NCBI GenBank assembly: GCA_038849025.1
Contig: JAWCNE010000010.1
Location: 1 to 34,817, forward strand
Direction of reading: 5' to 3'
DNA from: WUQU01 sp038849025
GTDB lineage: Archaea; Thermoproteota; Bathyarchaeia; Bathyarchaeales; Bathycorpusculaceae
Length of the DNA: 34,817 nucleotides
Below the pieces are notes generated by a model. That model made no database searches, was not told the origin of the DNA, and worked only from the letters and a program-made list of their open reading frames with translations. Below are positions 23,988 to 33,600 of this stretch, one piece after another (position 1 is the first letter of the stretch; each line of letters opens with the position of its first letter). The position numbers were made by a program, and so were the translations under genes.

Positions 23988-24101
23988 TGGTGCAGGGGGT
24001 GGGATTTGAACCCACGAACCCCTATGGGACGGGATCTTGAGTCCCGCGCATTTAGCCCCTTTTTGTTTAGTGCGGGTTTGACCATGCTCTGCCACCCCTG
24101 C
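23988..24101 (-). tRNA. tRNA-Leu (anticodon CAA) with 26-base intron in the D arm
   Basis: Read on the minus strand. Acceptor GCAGGGG (24101-24095) pairs with CCCCTGC (23998-23992), followed by the discriminator A and an encoded CCA. The T arm is GTGGG/CCCAC (24015-23999), the long variable arm CCC-ATA-GGGG marks a class II tRNA, and the anticodon stem CGGGA/TCCCG holds the loop CTCAAGA with anticodon CAA (24039-24037). The D stem GCA/TGC closes only if 26 bases (about 24076-24051, sliding by up to 3) are removed. The mature RNA would be 88 bases with CCA. The junctions sit in AAA bulges flanking GGTC/GGCT, a bulge-helix-bulge-like splice motif. Confidence 0.9.
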
Positions 24102-24409
24102 ACCGCTGGGGCAAAACCATTTCTTTAACTTTCTTTGGTTTCTATTATCTTTTTCCAATGCCTATAATGTTACATTATTTGAGTGTTTTATCGAGGCTAT
24201 TTTATCCATCTAAAAAATTTGTTATAGTTGTGTAGTATAGGCAGTGTAATGAACGTTATTCTTTCCTCTAGGTGGAAGATATTTATAAGGGCTGAATAAG
24301 AAATCAAGCCAGCTAGCGCGTGCATCTATTGTTGCGTCAGTTTCAGTCAAGCCATCTATGCATTGGATTATGGGAAACATAAAAATGGTAAAATTGGGAG
24401 ATGGTGTAT
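24102..24409. other. 308-base non-coding stretch
   Basis: This lies between the tRNA gene and the end of the surface-protein operon. It must contain the tRNA promoter on the minus strand close to 24130. The plus-strand box ATTTATAAGG (24281-24290) looks like a TATA box pointing toward the 3' end of the 24410 gene, but no convincing ORF follows it. Nothing else is recognised. Confidence 0.4.
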
Positions 24410-25099
24410 TTAGCCTCTCTTGTGTCTTGTGTACACCAGTGCTGCGATCACCATCGCTACTGCCACTAGCAGAGAAATGCTTATGGAAAGCAGTTCAACG
24501 GGTAGGCTGCTTGGCAATGCGGGGGGGTTTGATGATGCTTGCCAAAGGTTTGTGCTGGTCGCCTTGTAGGCTGCTGATGCTGCGCCTTGCGTTAAACTTA
24601 TCTCCATCAGGACTCCGGTTTGCTTGTCCCAGCGATAATTAAAGTGCATATCACCTTGGGATAGGCTTGCGTAAACAATGGTTCTGCTTGCTCCAGCGTA
24701 TGTTCCAGTCGTTTCGCCTGCAATTGTTAAGTCTCCGTAATTCACTACTTTGATGGTGTCTCCAGCTTTCGAGTTTGCTGGGATAAGCACTTGAAAGGTT
24801 GCGTTTCCCAAGCCGCTGGCAACATCAACAACCATAGTTTCTACATGTTCTGTTCCGTCGCCCATGTGCATGATCATTCTTAAAGTTGCAATTGTTCCAG
24901 CGACGGATACGCATTCTGCTTTGACTTGTTGGGGCATGTCTGGTGGAGGAGCACCGCTAACATTGAATTCGTATTCTATCCAGTCGCCAGATTTAATGCC
25001 TACAGATGCTTCAGCATATACTAGGGTTGCCAGAAGAAAAAGCAACAGTGAAATTATTGCAAAGGCATTGGCTTTTCTCATTTTCGCCACCTTTGTCAT
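24410..25099 (-). CDS. Membrane-anchored surface protein, unknown family
   Basis: This ~229-aa exported protein has a signal peptide at the N-terminus (KANAFAIISLLLFLLA...VYAEA, cleavage likely after ALA-like VYA), a beta-rich outer domain beginning SGDWIEYEFNVSG, and a C-terminal membrane helix ending in the basic TRHKRG. The short opening WIEYEF and later statements of the type DTIKV and RTIVYAS resemble archaeal secreted domains of unknown role that follow a signal peptide. ATG 25099 overlaps the upstream stop (ATGA), so translation is coupled; a longer frame from 25168 would place residues inside the preceding gene and spoil the signal peptide. ATG 25081 is also possible. Confidence 0.75.
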   Translation of the reverse strand: MTKVAKMRKANAFAIISLLLFLLATLVYAEASVGIKSGDWIEYEFNVSGAPPPDMPQQVKAECVSVAGTIATLRMIMHMGDGTEHVETMVVDVASGLGNATFQVLIPANSKAGDTIKVVNYGDLTIAGETTGTYAGASRTIVYASLSQGDMHFNYRWDKQTGVLMEISLTQGAASAAYKATSTNLWQASSNPPALPSSLPVELLSISISLLVAVAMVIAALVYTRHKRG

Positions 25100-26946
25100 C
25101 TTCGTTTCACTATGATTGATGCTATTACCGCTGCTACAGCCACTATAGCGACAGATAATATTATCCACCAGTAGCTAAGTATGCTTGTAGCATCTACGCC
25201 ACCAAAACCACCGCCGCCTTGCAAATGCGCCGTCAACTCATGATAGCTGTGGTGGTACTGCACATAGATTTGAGCATTGCTGCCTACCTGGTTTATTTGG
25301 AAGTCTATAGGCTGGTTGTCCAATGTAACCCTTACGGCTGAAAGCGAATTAACCATGTCCATGGGCACGGTTATGTTGGCTATGCCTGTTGTTCCATCCG
25401 GGCCGCCAACGGATATGCTTAAGGCCATGTTTGTAGAGTCGAAGACTACGCCTAGAACAGAAGAGTTTGTTGAAACATACATTGTCTTGTTCTTCCATTC
25501 AAGAATCATTCGAATCCATCCGTCTGGAAGAACTGAGATAAAGGCGTTTAAGCCGGTGGCTGCAGCTTCAAGACCGTCGCTTACGCCGTCGCCATCCGTA
25601 TCCGCCTTTGTGGGATCCGTCTTGAAGACTTTTACTTCTACGCCGTCGCTGAGCCCATCGTGATCAAAATCGGTGCTCCCCAGAAATGTTCCGTAATTAA
25701 TTTCTTCAAGATTCGTCAACCCATCCTCATCGTAATCCTTGTGGGCGTCTGTTGGGTCTAAGGGGTTGAGTAAGTTTTGGATTTCAGAAGAGTCGGATAG
25801 GCTGTCGCCGTCGCTGTCCGGGTTAGGCGTAATAGGCAGTGCAAAATCTATTAGGTAGGGATAGCCTTCAGTGGCTCCAGCATATGGAACCTTAATGTAT
25901 GCGGCAAGCGAGCTTTTTGCCGGCGACCATACAAGCCTTTGTCCTCCGATGAGAATAATTCGCTTATTGCTTCCATCCTGGTTTATGGCGGTTACGTTAC
26001 TGATTCCGTTCTCCCATTCCGTAGAAAGCCCCCACTCAGTTATGGTGGCTTTAATTTCTGAGTAGGTCAGTATTGTTCCGTTGGATGCCCAGCTAAGATA
26101 AGCGGCAATCTTTCCACTAGAAGCCGAAGCAATTTTTGTTGGCGGTTCAGCACTGTTTATGTTTTTAACCCATATTTCGCTGCCCACAGCATAGGCGATC
26201 TTGTCGCCTGCTGGAGAAACCTTTAGACTTGTGATCAGTTTGTCCATTCCTTCAAGCTTTAAAACCAGCGATTTTTCATTGGTGGCTAAGTTATGTTTCC
26301 AAATGTAGCTTGTGTAATTATATTGGCCGCTTGTAATATTATATGTAGTTTCGCAGCAGGAATAAAATAGAAAGCCGTCACTAGTTACGTCAATGGCGAA
26401 AAGTTTCCTTAAAGACTGCGCAGGCGTGCTGTTCACATTAGTTACAAAGGTTGAACCAGTTCCGTCCAAATTTACAGAGAATATCTGTGGAAACCCGCCC
26501 ATATCCGGAACTTTCAAATAGAATATCTTTGTTTCATCTGGCGAAAAGGCAAACGGCATAAAATTTTCCCATTCGATCGACCACCCCATGAAAAGAGAAA
26601 AGTTGTAGGCTACCCTGTTGTTTTCCATGTCTAAAATTAATATCTTCTTCTGATCTGAAGGAATGCCATATGGTCGATTTTCATAGATCTGCCCATAGAC
26701 GAGCAAGTATCTGCCAGAAGGCGACCAAACAATGCTTTTGGCGTTAATCCATCCATTTCCAATGTTGATAAAGTCTCCCTGACGCCAAACGTATGTAGGC
26801 GGCCAATAAAGAAGACGTGGATTAGCGTTGACATTGCTATTTTGAGCTGCATAGCCATAATTTATGGCGCAAAACATAGACAAGCCAATGGCAAATAGAA
26901 AAACTGAAGTTGCTAGAATTCGAGCATATCTTCTCGGCATACTCAT
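25096..26946 (-). CDS. Surface protein: TolB-like propeller plus calcium-binding thrombospondin-type-3-like repeats
   Basis: This is a 616-aa exported protein. A signal peptide (MSMPRRYARILATSVFLFAIG...) is followed by a WD40-like/TolB propeller region (about 45-370) with repeats such as SPSGRYLLVY, SPDETKIFYL, SPAGDKIAYA and WSPAKSSLAAY. Next come Asp-rich calcium-type repeats (about 370-460): DSDGDSLSD, DYDEDGLTN, DFDHDGLSD and DTDGDGVSD. A beta domain and a C-terminal membrane helix ending IVKRR complete it. It is probably displayed on the cell surface. Transcription likely starts from TTTATAAAGG (about 26970). The next surface gene overlaps its stop. Confidence 0.85.
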   Translation of the reverse strand: MSMPRRYARILATSVFLFAIGLSMFCAINYGYAAQNSNVNANPRLLYWPPTYVWRQGDFINIGNGWINAKSIVWSPSGRYLLVYGQIYENRPYGIPSDQKKILILDMENNRVAYNFSLFMGWSIEWENFMPFAFSPDETKIFYLKVPDMGGFPQIFSVNLDGTGSTFVTNVNSTPAQSLRKLFAIDVTSDGFLFYSCCETTYNITSGQYNYTSYIWKHNLATNEKSLVLKLEGMDKLITSLKVSPAGDKIAYAVGSEIWVKNINSAEPPTKIASASSGKIAAYLSWASNGTILTYSEIKATITEWGLSTEWENGISNVTAINQDGSNKRIILIGGQRLVWSPAKSSLAAYIKVPYAGATEGYPYLIDFALPITPNPDSDGDSLSDSSEIQNLLNPLDPTDAHKDYDEDGLTNLEEINYGTFLGSTDFDHDGLSDGVEVKVFKTDPTKADTDGDGVSDGLEAAATGLNAFISVLPDGWIRMILEWKNKTMYVSTNSSVLGVVFDSTNMALSISVGGPDGTTGIANITVPMDMVNSLSAVRVTLDNQPIDFQINQVGSNAQIYVQYHHSYHELTAHLQGGGGFGGVDATSILSYWWIILSVAIVAVAAVIASIIVKRR

Positions 26947-27153
26947 ACCTCTCGTAAACGACTATGTGCCCTTTATAAAATCTAAAAAGTTTATGAAGCA
27001 AGGGTTAGGAATGAAAATTTTTATTCTCTTCGCTGATTCTGCATAAGTTAACAGCTAACATTAGCCATACTTCCAGCAGTTAGCACTTGCCAAATTGCAT
27101 AAGATAATATGGGAATGCATGAAAAAGTTTATTAGTGAGCTGTGTAGTCTTAC
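26947..27153. other. Divergent promoter region between surface-protein and rpoB operons
   Basis: This region contains the minus-strand TATA for the surface operon (TTTATAAAGG, about 26970-26979) and, on the plus strand, GTTTATTAG near 27127-27135, which would start transcription close to 27154. No other gene or repeat is recognised. Confidence 0.4.
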
Positions 27154-27291
27154 GTGTTTAGCTCTATATATTGGAGACTTTTTAAACTGGATGATCCAAA
27201 AGGGTTGGAGGAAATTAAAAGTTTGAGAAAACCCTCATCACGAAATTCCCTCTACCGTTTAATTAAAGCGAGAATTGCGGAGGTTAGTTAA
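27154..27291 (+). CDS. Possible 45-aa ORF upstream of rpoB
   Basis: GTG 27154 to TAA 27289-27291, ending 2 bases before the rpoB TTG. The product (MFSSIYWRLFKLDDPKG..., ending ...LYRLIKARIAEVS) is basic and looks helical; I recognise no family. The predicted TATA (about 27127-27135) would give a leaderless transcript at this GTG. In many archaea rpoH, a 75-80 aa subunit gene, occupies this position; this ORF has no RpoH motif. It may be a leader ORF for rpoB or a small unknown protein. Confidence 0.4.
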   Translation: MFSSIYWRLFKLDDPKGLEEIKSLRKPSSRNSLYRLIKARIAEVS

Positions 27292-27293
27292 AA

Positions 27294-30200
27294 TTGGTTG
27301 AGGCTTCAAAAGAAGATGCGAACATGTTGCTTAAGGCTTTTTTTAGAGAGAAGGGTTTAGTCCGCCAACATCTAGACTCTTACAACGAGTTTATAGATCA
27401 CGGCTTGCAGGAAGTCATAGACGAAGTCGGCGAAATTCCCATCGAGGTCCCAGATTATCCATACAAGGTGAAGCTCGGACAGGTTTGGATAATAGATCCG
27501 CAGACGCGGATAAGCGGCCCCTATGTAACTGAGGTTGACGGTACAAAACATGAAATTTACCCCATAGAGGCTAGGCTCCGCAACCTAACTTACGCTGCAC
27601 CCATAGCTCTTGAAATGACTCCGGTGGTGGATGGAAGGGAGCAGGACACGGAACTCGTGTATATTGGAAACATTCCAGTAATGCTGAAATCTAAACTTTG
27701 CTTCTTGTCACAGCTCTCCCGTGAAGAGCTTATAGCATGTGGAGAAGACCCTGATGATCCAGGTGGTTACTTTATTGTTAACGGTTCTGAGCGTGTAATA
27801 GTGGCCATGGAAGACTTGGCTCCTAACAGGATTATTGTTGATATAGATGAGAAGGGTGCAACACCGGTTTATCAAGCGAAATTATTCTCCACAACTGTTG
27901 GTTTTAGAGCTAGAATAGAACTGAAAATGAAGTCCGATGGAGCCATATATGTTTCTATGCCTGGAGTGCCCACAGAAATTCCCTTTGTAGTAATAATGCG
28001 AGCTTTGGGATTAGAATCAGACAAGGAAATCGCTGAGGCAGTCTCGTTGGAAAGCGAAATACAAAGCGAGTTGGAACCCTCGTTTGAAAAGGCCCTAGGC
28101 GTTGACACAGTTAAAGACGCCATTCTATTTATTGGAAACCGTGTGGCTCACGGCCAAGTTGAAGAATACCGCATACAAAAGGCTGAAACAGCCATAGATA
28201 AAAACTTTTTACCCCACTTAGGCAGAACAAGCCAAAGCCGAAAGGACAAGGCCTTATTCTTGGGCGAAATGGCTTGCAGAGTGATTGAGCTAAAACTTGG
28301 AAGGAGACAGCCAGACGACAAAGACCATTTTAAAAACAAGCGTTTGAGGCTTGCAGGGCCGCTTCTGGCAGACTTGTTCCGTGTAGCCTTCAGAAACCTT
28401 GTCAGAGACATAAAATATCAGCTTGAAAGGATAGGTGTTAAAGGTCCTATAATAACGGTTTCAGCGGCTGTCCGTCCTGGAATAATAACTGAGAGGCTTC
28501 AGCACGCACTGGCAACGGGAAACTGGGGAAGAGGCCGCGTCGGCGTAACCCAGCTTTTAGATAGAACAAACTACCTTTCAACCCTAAGCCACCTGCGAAG
28601 ATTGCAGTCTCCGCTTAGCAGAAGCCAGCCAAACTTCGAAGCTAGAGACCTGCATCCAACCCATTGGGGGCGCTTGTGTCCGAATGAAACCCCTGAAGGC
28701 TCAAACTGCGGCTTAGTTAAGAACCTGGCTTTGTCCGCCTGCATCTCTGTAGGGGTAAATCCTGAGAAAGTTAAGCAAGTATTGTTTAACATGGGAGTTA
28801 CGTCACTTTACGAGGCAAACGAAACCCTGAAGCGTTTCGGGGCGAAAGTCTTTGTTGACGGAAACATTATCGGATACTGCACTTCGCCTCAAAAGCTTGT
28901 GCAAGAGTTCAGGCAAAGGCGAAGAATGGGAGAAATTTCAACAGAAGTAAATATTGCCTATTTCTCAAAGGCCCAAGGGGAAAGAGAAGAAGTCTATGTT
29001 AACTGCGATGAGGGAAGAGTTAGACGCCCCTTAATAATAGTTGAAGATGGTGTTCCAAAACTTCAACCAGAACACATAGAAAAAATCGCCCACGGAGAAT
29101 GGTTATGGGAAGACTTAGTTAAAAACGGCATAATTGAATACTTGGATGCAGAAGAAGAAGAGAACGCTTACGTTGCCCTGTGCTCAGAAGAAGTAACCCC
29201 AGAACACACCCACTTGGAAATTGCCACCTATACGATTCTAGGAATTTGCGCCTCCACAATACCTTACGCTGAGCACAACCAGTCGCCACGCAACTCATAT
29301 CAGGCGGCAATGGCAAAGCAAGCCTTAGGCATTTTCGCCACAAACTTTCCACTGCGTGTAGATTCAAGGGCACATTTGCTCCATTACCCCCAAATGCCCC
29401 TCGTTGAAACCTCATTAATGGAGACCATGGGGTATAAGCTTCGCCCTTCAGGTCAAAACTGTATAGTGGCAGTCCTATCCTTTGAAGGCTATAACATGGA
29501 AGACGCCCTCATATTCAATAAAGCTTCAATAGAAAGGGGCTTAGCCCGTTCAACCTTCTACCGGATATATGAGGCTGAATGCCGCCAGTACATGGGTGGA
29601 TTAAAAGACAAATTTGTTATACCTGAGCCGGGAACACGGGGATTCAGAGGGGAACAATATTATAGGCTGCTGGAGCCTGACGGAATAATAAGCCTTGAAG
29701 CGCAGGTGGCAGGCGGAGACGTTTTAATAGGGAGAACAAGCCCACCGAGGTTCCTTGAGGAATACAAGGAATTTGAAGTTAAAGGACCATCCATGCGCGA
29801 TACATCGGTGGATATGCGGCCCTCAGAAACAGGCGTTGTCGACGCAGTCTTCGTAACGGAGTCTGGTGAAGGAAGCAAACTTGTCAAAGTTAGAGTGCGA
29901 GATCAAAGGGTTCCAGAGCTGGGGGACAAGTTTGCATCTCGCCATGGCCAGAAAGGAGTTATCGGGTTGATTGTTCCCCAAGAGGATATGCCCTTCACAG
30001 AAGACGGCATTGTTCCAGACATAATAATTAATCCTCACGCTATTCCATCAAGAATGACCATTGGACAGTTTGTTGAATCCTTGGCCGGTAAAGTTGCAGC
30101 AATGAGGGGAAAACCCGTGGATGGAACCCCCTTCGCAAATGAAAAATCAGAAGAGCTGAGAAAAGCGCTGATAAAACTTGGCTTCAGCCACAGCGGCAGA

Positions 30201-30659
30201 GAAGTTTTCTATAACGGTGTAACTGGCGAAAAATTCGTTGCAGAAATATTTGTTGGGGTTGTATACTACCAGAAGCTGCATCATATGGTTGCAGATAAAA
30301 TCCATGCCAGGGCAAGAGGGCAAGTGCAGATGCTTACGAGGCAACCTACGGAAGGAAGAGCTAGAGGGGGAGGCCTAAGATTTGGCGAAATGGAAAGGGA
30401 CTGTTTGATTGGACATGGAGCAGCTATGCTTCTCCATGACAGATTACTCGAGGAGTCAGACAAATATACATTGTATGTTTGTAAAAACTGCGGCTACATA
30501 GCCTACTACGACATGAAACAGAGAAAGTACATTTGTAGAATATGTGAAGACAAGGCGAAAATCTCGCCGGTGACGGTGTCCTACGCTTTCAAGCTTCTTT
30601 TGCAGGAGTTGATAAGCCTTTGCATAGCGCCGAAATTGAAGCTTAAGGAGAGGGCGTAA
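27294..30659 (+). CDS. rpoB: DNA-directed RNA polymerase subunit B (single chain)
   Basis: This is the full-length 1121-aa second-largest subunit, not split into B' and B'' as in many methanogens and haloarchaea. It runs from the N-terminal lobe (YPIEARLRNLTYAAPI) through the fork region (RRLQSPLSRS, HPTHWGRLCPNETPEGSNCGLVKN in part) and the catalytic-side GDKFASRHGQKG (about residue 877) to the C-terminal zinc ribbon with C1063, C1066, C1081 and C1084. The start is TTG 27294, with GGAGG about 11 bases upstream. rpoA follows after one base, so they form an operon. Confidence 0.97.
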   Translation: MVEASKEDANMLLKAFFREKGLVRQHLDSYNEFIDHGLQEVIDEVGEIPIEVPDYPYKVKLGQVWIIDPQTRISGPYVTEVDGTKHEIYPIEARLRNLTYAAPIALEMTPVVDGREQDTELVYIGNIPVMLKSKLCFLSQLSREELIACGEDPDDPGGYFIVNGSERVIVAMEDLAPNRIIVDIDEKGATPVYQAKLFSTTVGFRARIELKMKSDGAIYVSMPGVPTEIPFVVIMRALGLESDKEIAEAVSLESEIQSELEPSFEKALGVDTVKDAILFIGNRVAHGQVEEYRIQKAETAIDKNFLPHLGRTSQSRKDKALFLGEMACRVIELKLGRRQPDDKDHFKNKRLRLAGPLLADLFRVAFRNLVRDIKYQLERIGVKGPIITVSAAVRPGIITERLQHALATGNWGRGRVGVTQLLDRTNYLSTLSHLRRLQSPLSRSQPNFEARDLHPTHWGRLCPNETPEGSNCGLVKNLALSACISVGVNPEKVKQVLFNMGVTSLYEANETLKRFGAKVFVDGNIIGYCTSPQKLVQEFRQRRRMGEISTEVNIAYFSKAQGEREEVYVNCDEGRVRRPLIIVEDGVPKLQPEHIEKIAHGEWLWEDLVKNGIIEYLDAEEEENAYVALCSEEVTPEHTHLEIATYTILGICASTIPYAEHNQSPRNSYQAAMAKQALGIFATNFPLRVDSRAHLLHYPQMPLVETSLMETMGYKLRPSGQNCIVAVLSFEGYNMEDALIFNKASIERGLARSTFYRIYEAECRQYMGGLKDKFVIPEPGTRGFRGEQYYRLLEPDGIISLEAQVAGGDVLIGRTSPPRFLEEYKEFEVKGPSMRDTSVDMRPSETGVVDAVFVTESGEGSKLVKVRVRDQRVPELGDKFASRHGQKGVIGLIVPQEDMPFTEDGIVPDIIINPHAIPSRMTIGQFVESLAGKVAAMRGKPVDGTPFANEKSEELRKALIKLGFSHSGREVFYNGVTGEKFVAEIFVGVVYYQKLHHMVADKIHARARGQVQMLTRQPTEGRARGGGLRFGEMERDCLIGHGAAMLLHDRLLEESDKYTLYVCKNCGYIAYYDMKQRKYICRICEDKAKISPVTVSYAFKLLLQELISLCIAPKLKLKERA

Positions 30660-30660
30660 A

Positions 30661-33600
30661 ATGGCCGCTGAAGAGATTGCCCATGAAGTTGTGGACGAAA
30701 TCCATTTCGGATTGTTTTCACCACAGGAAATACGAAAACTTTCAGTTGTAGAAATTCAGACGCCAGACACCTATGATGAGGATGGCGCCCCAATTACCGC
30801 GGGACTGATGGATGGGAGGCTTGGAACCCTTGAACCGCGACAGAGATGTAGAACTTGTGGTAACACGGCGACCCGTTGTCCCGGACATTTCGGCCATATA
30901 GAACTTGCGGTTCCAATAATCCACATTGAATTTGCAAGAATAATCTATGACCTTTTAAGGGTAACATGCAGAAACTGTGGGCGAATTTTGTTGCCGGAAG
31001 ATTCTATAAAGAAGTTGCGAACTAGAATCGAAAGAACCCGGCAGCTTTTAGGCACGGTTCCAGACGAAATCTTTAAGAGAATAATTCAAGAGACAAAGGC
31101 GAAAATATGTCCCCACTGTAACACTCCCCAATATAAGATAACTTTTGAAAAACCAACAAAATTCAGCGAGGAAATTCCTGAAAGCGGCTCCCAACCGTTA
31201 ACGCCGAGCATGATCCGTGAAAGATTAGAGCGTATAACTAATGAAGATATAGCGCTTTTGGGATTTGACCCTCAAACAGCGCGTCCAGAATGGATGGTTC
31301 TGCAAGTCTTGCCCGTCCCACCCGTTTATGTGCGTCCATCCATCACTTTAGAATCAGGCATACGTTCAGAGGACGATTTAACCCATAAACTCGTGGACAT
31401 CATCCGCATAAATCAAAGGCTGAAGGAAAACATGGATGCTGGAGCTCCAACGCTTATAATTCAGGACTTGTCAGAGCTTCTCCAATATCATGTGACAACT
31501 TACTTTAATAATGAGGCTTCAGGGATACCTCCGGCGAGACATCGCTCCGGCAGAGCCTTAAAAACTCTTTCGCAGAGGTTGAAGGGAAAAGAGGGTCGGT
31601 TCCGGAGCAACCTTTCAGGAAAAAGGGTTGACTTTTCAGCGCGTACAGTTATATCTCCAGATCCTAACCTTGACATTAATGAGGTTGGTGTTCCCATCGA
31701 AGTTGCCATGAGGCTTTCAGTACCTGAAAAGGTAACCCCGTGGAACATTGAAGAAATGCGTAAGCTAGTTGTAAACGGTCCTGAAAAATATCCTGGAGCC
31801 CTGTACATTATCCGTCCAGATGGAAAACGCATAAGGCTGGAGTTTGTCACGGATAGGGGAAAGATCGCGGAAGCCTTGGAGCCTGGCTTTATAGTGGAAA
31901 GGCACCTTAAAAACGGCGACATAGCCATTTTTAACCGTCAGCCATCCCTTCACAGAATGTCAATAATGGCGCATTACGTGCGGGTTCTTCCATACAAAAC
32001 TTTCAGGCTTCATCTCTGTGTTTGTCCACCTTACAACGCGGACTTCGATGGAGACGAAATGAACCTTCACATACCTCAAAGCGAGGAAGCCCAAACAGAA
32101 GCCCGCCTGCTAATGCAGGTTCAAGACCAAATATTGTCTCCAAGATTTGGCGGCCCCATAATAGGAGCAATCCGAGACTTCATAACAGCCGCATACCTTT
32201 TCACCAGAAAGTCCAATTATCTAACCAAAGATGAAGTCAGCAGACTTCTTATAAGCGCGGGATATGAGGGACCCCTACCCGAGCCCCAAATTAAAGACCC
32301 GCAACCCCTATGGAGTGGTAAACAGATTTTCAGCCTCTTTCTGCCCAAGGACCTTAACTATGTTTTGAAGGCAAATACTTGCCGAGGATGCACGAAATGC
32401 TTGAAGGAGGAATGCCAATATGACGCTTACGTGGTGATAAAGAACGGCGAACTCAAAAGCGGAGTAATCGACAGGCGTGCCATAGGAGCTGAACAGTCTG
32501 AAAGCCTCCTTCATAGAATAATCAAGGATTACGGAACAGAAGCTGGACGCGAATTCATAAATAAGATTACCCGCTTGTTGAAGCTTTTCATAACCATGAG
32601 GGGTTTCACCTATTCCTATGAGGAGCTGTTACTGTCACCTCAAGCTCAAAATAAAATAAAAAGAATTATGGAGAAGGTTGAAAAAAGAATAGAAGAGCTT
32701 ATAGAAAGTTATCGTAAGGGTACATTACAGAGGCTTCCCGGACAGACTCTTGAAGACTCCTTTGAAATTTATGTTATGAACGAGTTGGCTAAGGCTAGAG
32801 ATGAGTCTGGAAAAATCGCTGACGAAGACTTCACCCTTGAGAATTCAGGCATAGTTATGACGCGTACTGGTGCTAGGGGTTCAAGCCTTAACATTGGACA
32901 GATGAGTGCGTGTGTAGGGCAGCAAGCGGTACGTGGAAAAAGGATAATGCGAGGCTACTTGGGCCGGGCTTTGCCCCACTTTAGGCCGGGCGACCCGGCT
33001 CCAAAAGCAAGGGGTTTTGTTTACTCTTCCTATCAGAAGGGGTTAGACTCCATTGAATTCTTTTTCCATGCCATGGGAGGGAGAGAAGGGCTGGTGGACA
33101 CGGCTGTTAGAACACAGCAGAGCGGTTACATGCAGAGACGACTTATAAACGCCCTTGAACACCTCCGCTTGGAATACGATGGAACCGTGAGAAGCTCAGC
33201 TGGAGACATAATTCAATTCAAATACGGCGAGGACGGCGTAGACCCGGCTAAAAGCGACCATGGAAAAGCTGTGAACGTAAGCCGCTTGATCGAGCAAATA
33301 AAAATTGGAATTGAAAAGGGCGAACCGGCATCTCCAGAATATATCAAGAAGAAACTTAAAGAAGTTGAAAACCAGTTAACCCCCTTACTCATAAGCGAGC
33401 TTAAACAAGGCTTGGCAGAAGCGAAATTGACTGAAGAAGGCGTTGACAGAGCTGTGGAGCTGACAGTTGAACATTATAAGCGTGCTTTAATGGAGCCCGG
33501 AGAGGCTGTGGGCATAGTCTCCGCCCAATCCATAGGCGAGCCCGGTACACAGATGACCCTTAGAACCTTCCACTACGCCGGAGTTAGAGAGCAAAACGTA

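Noticed and set aside
23967..24158. 63-aa reverse frame
   Set aside because: It runs through the tRNA-Leu gene, which explains the sequence completely.
24358..24642. 94-aa forward frame after a TATA-like box at 24281
   Set aside because: Most of it is antisense to the surface-protein gene, with no ribosome binding site and no family features.
25099..25168. Longer N-terminus for the smaller surface protein
   Set aside because: It would overlap the upstream gene by 70 bases and place a Cys/Ser-rich stretch before the signal peptide; the ATGA-coupled start fits better.
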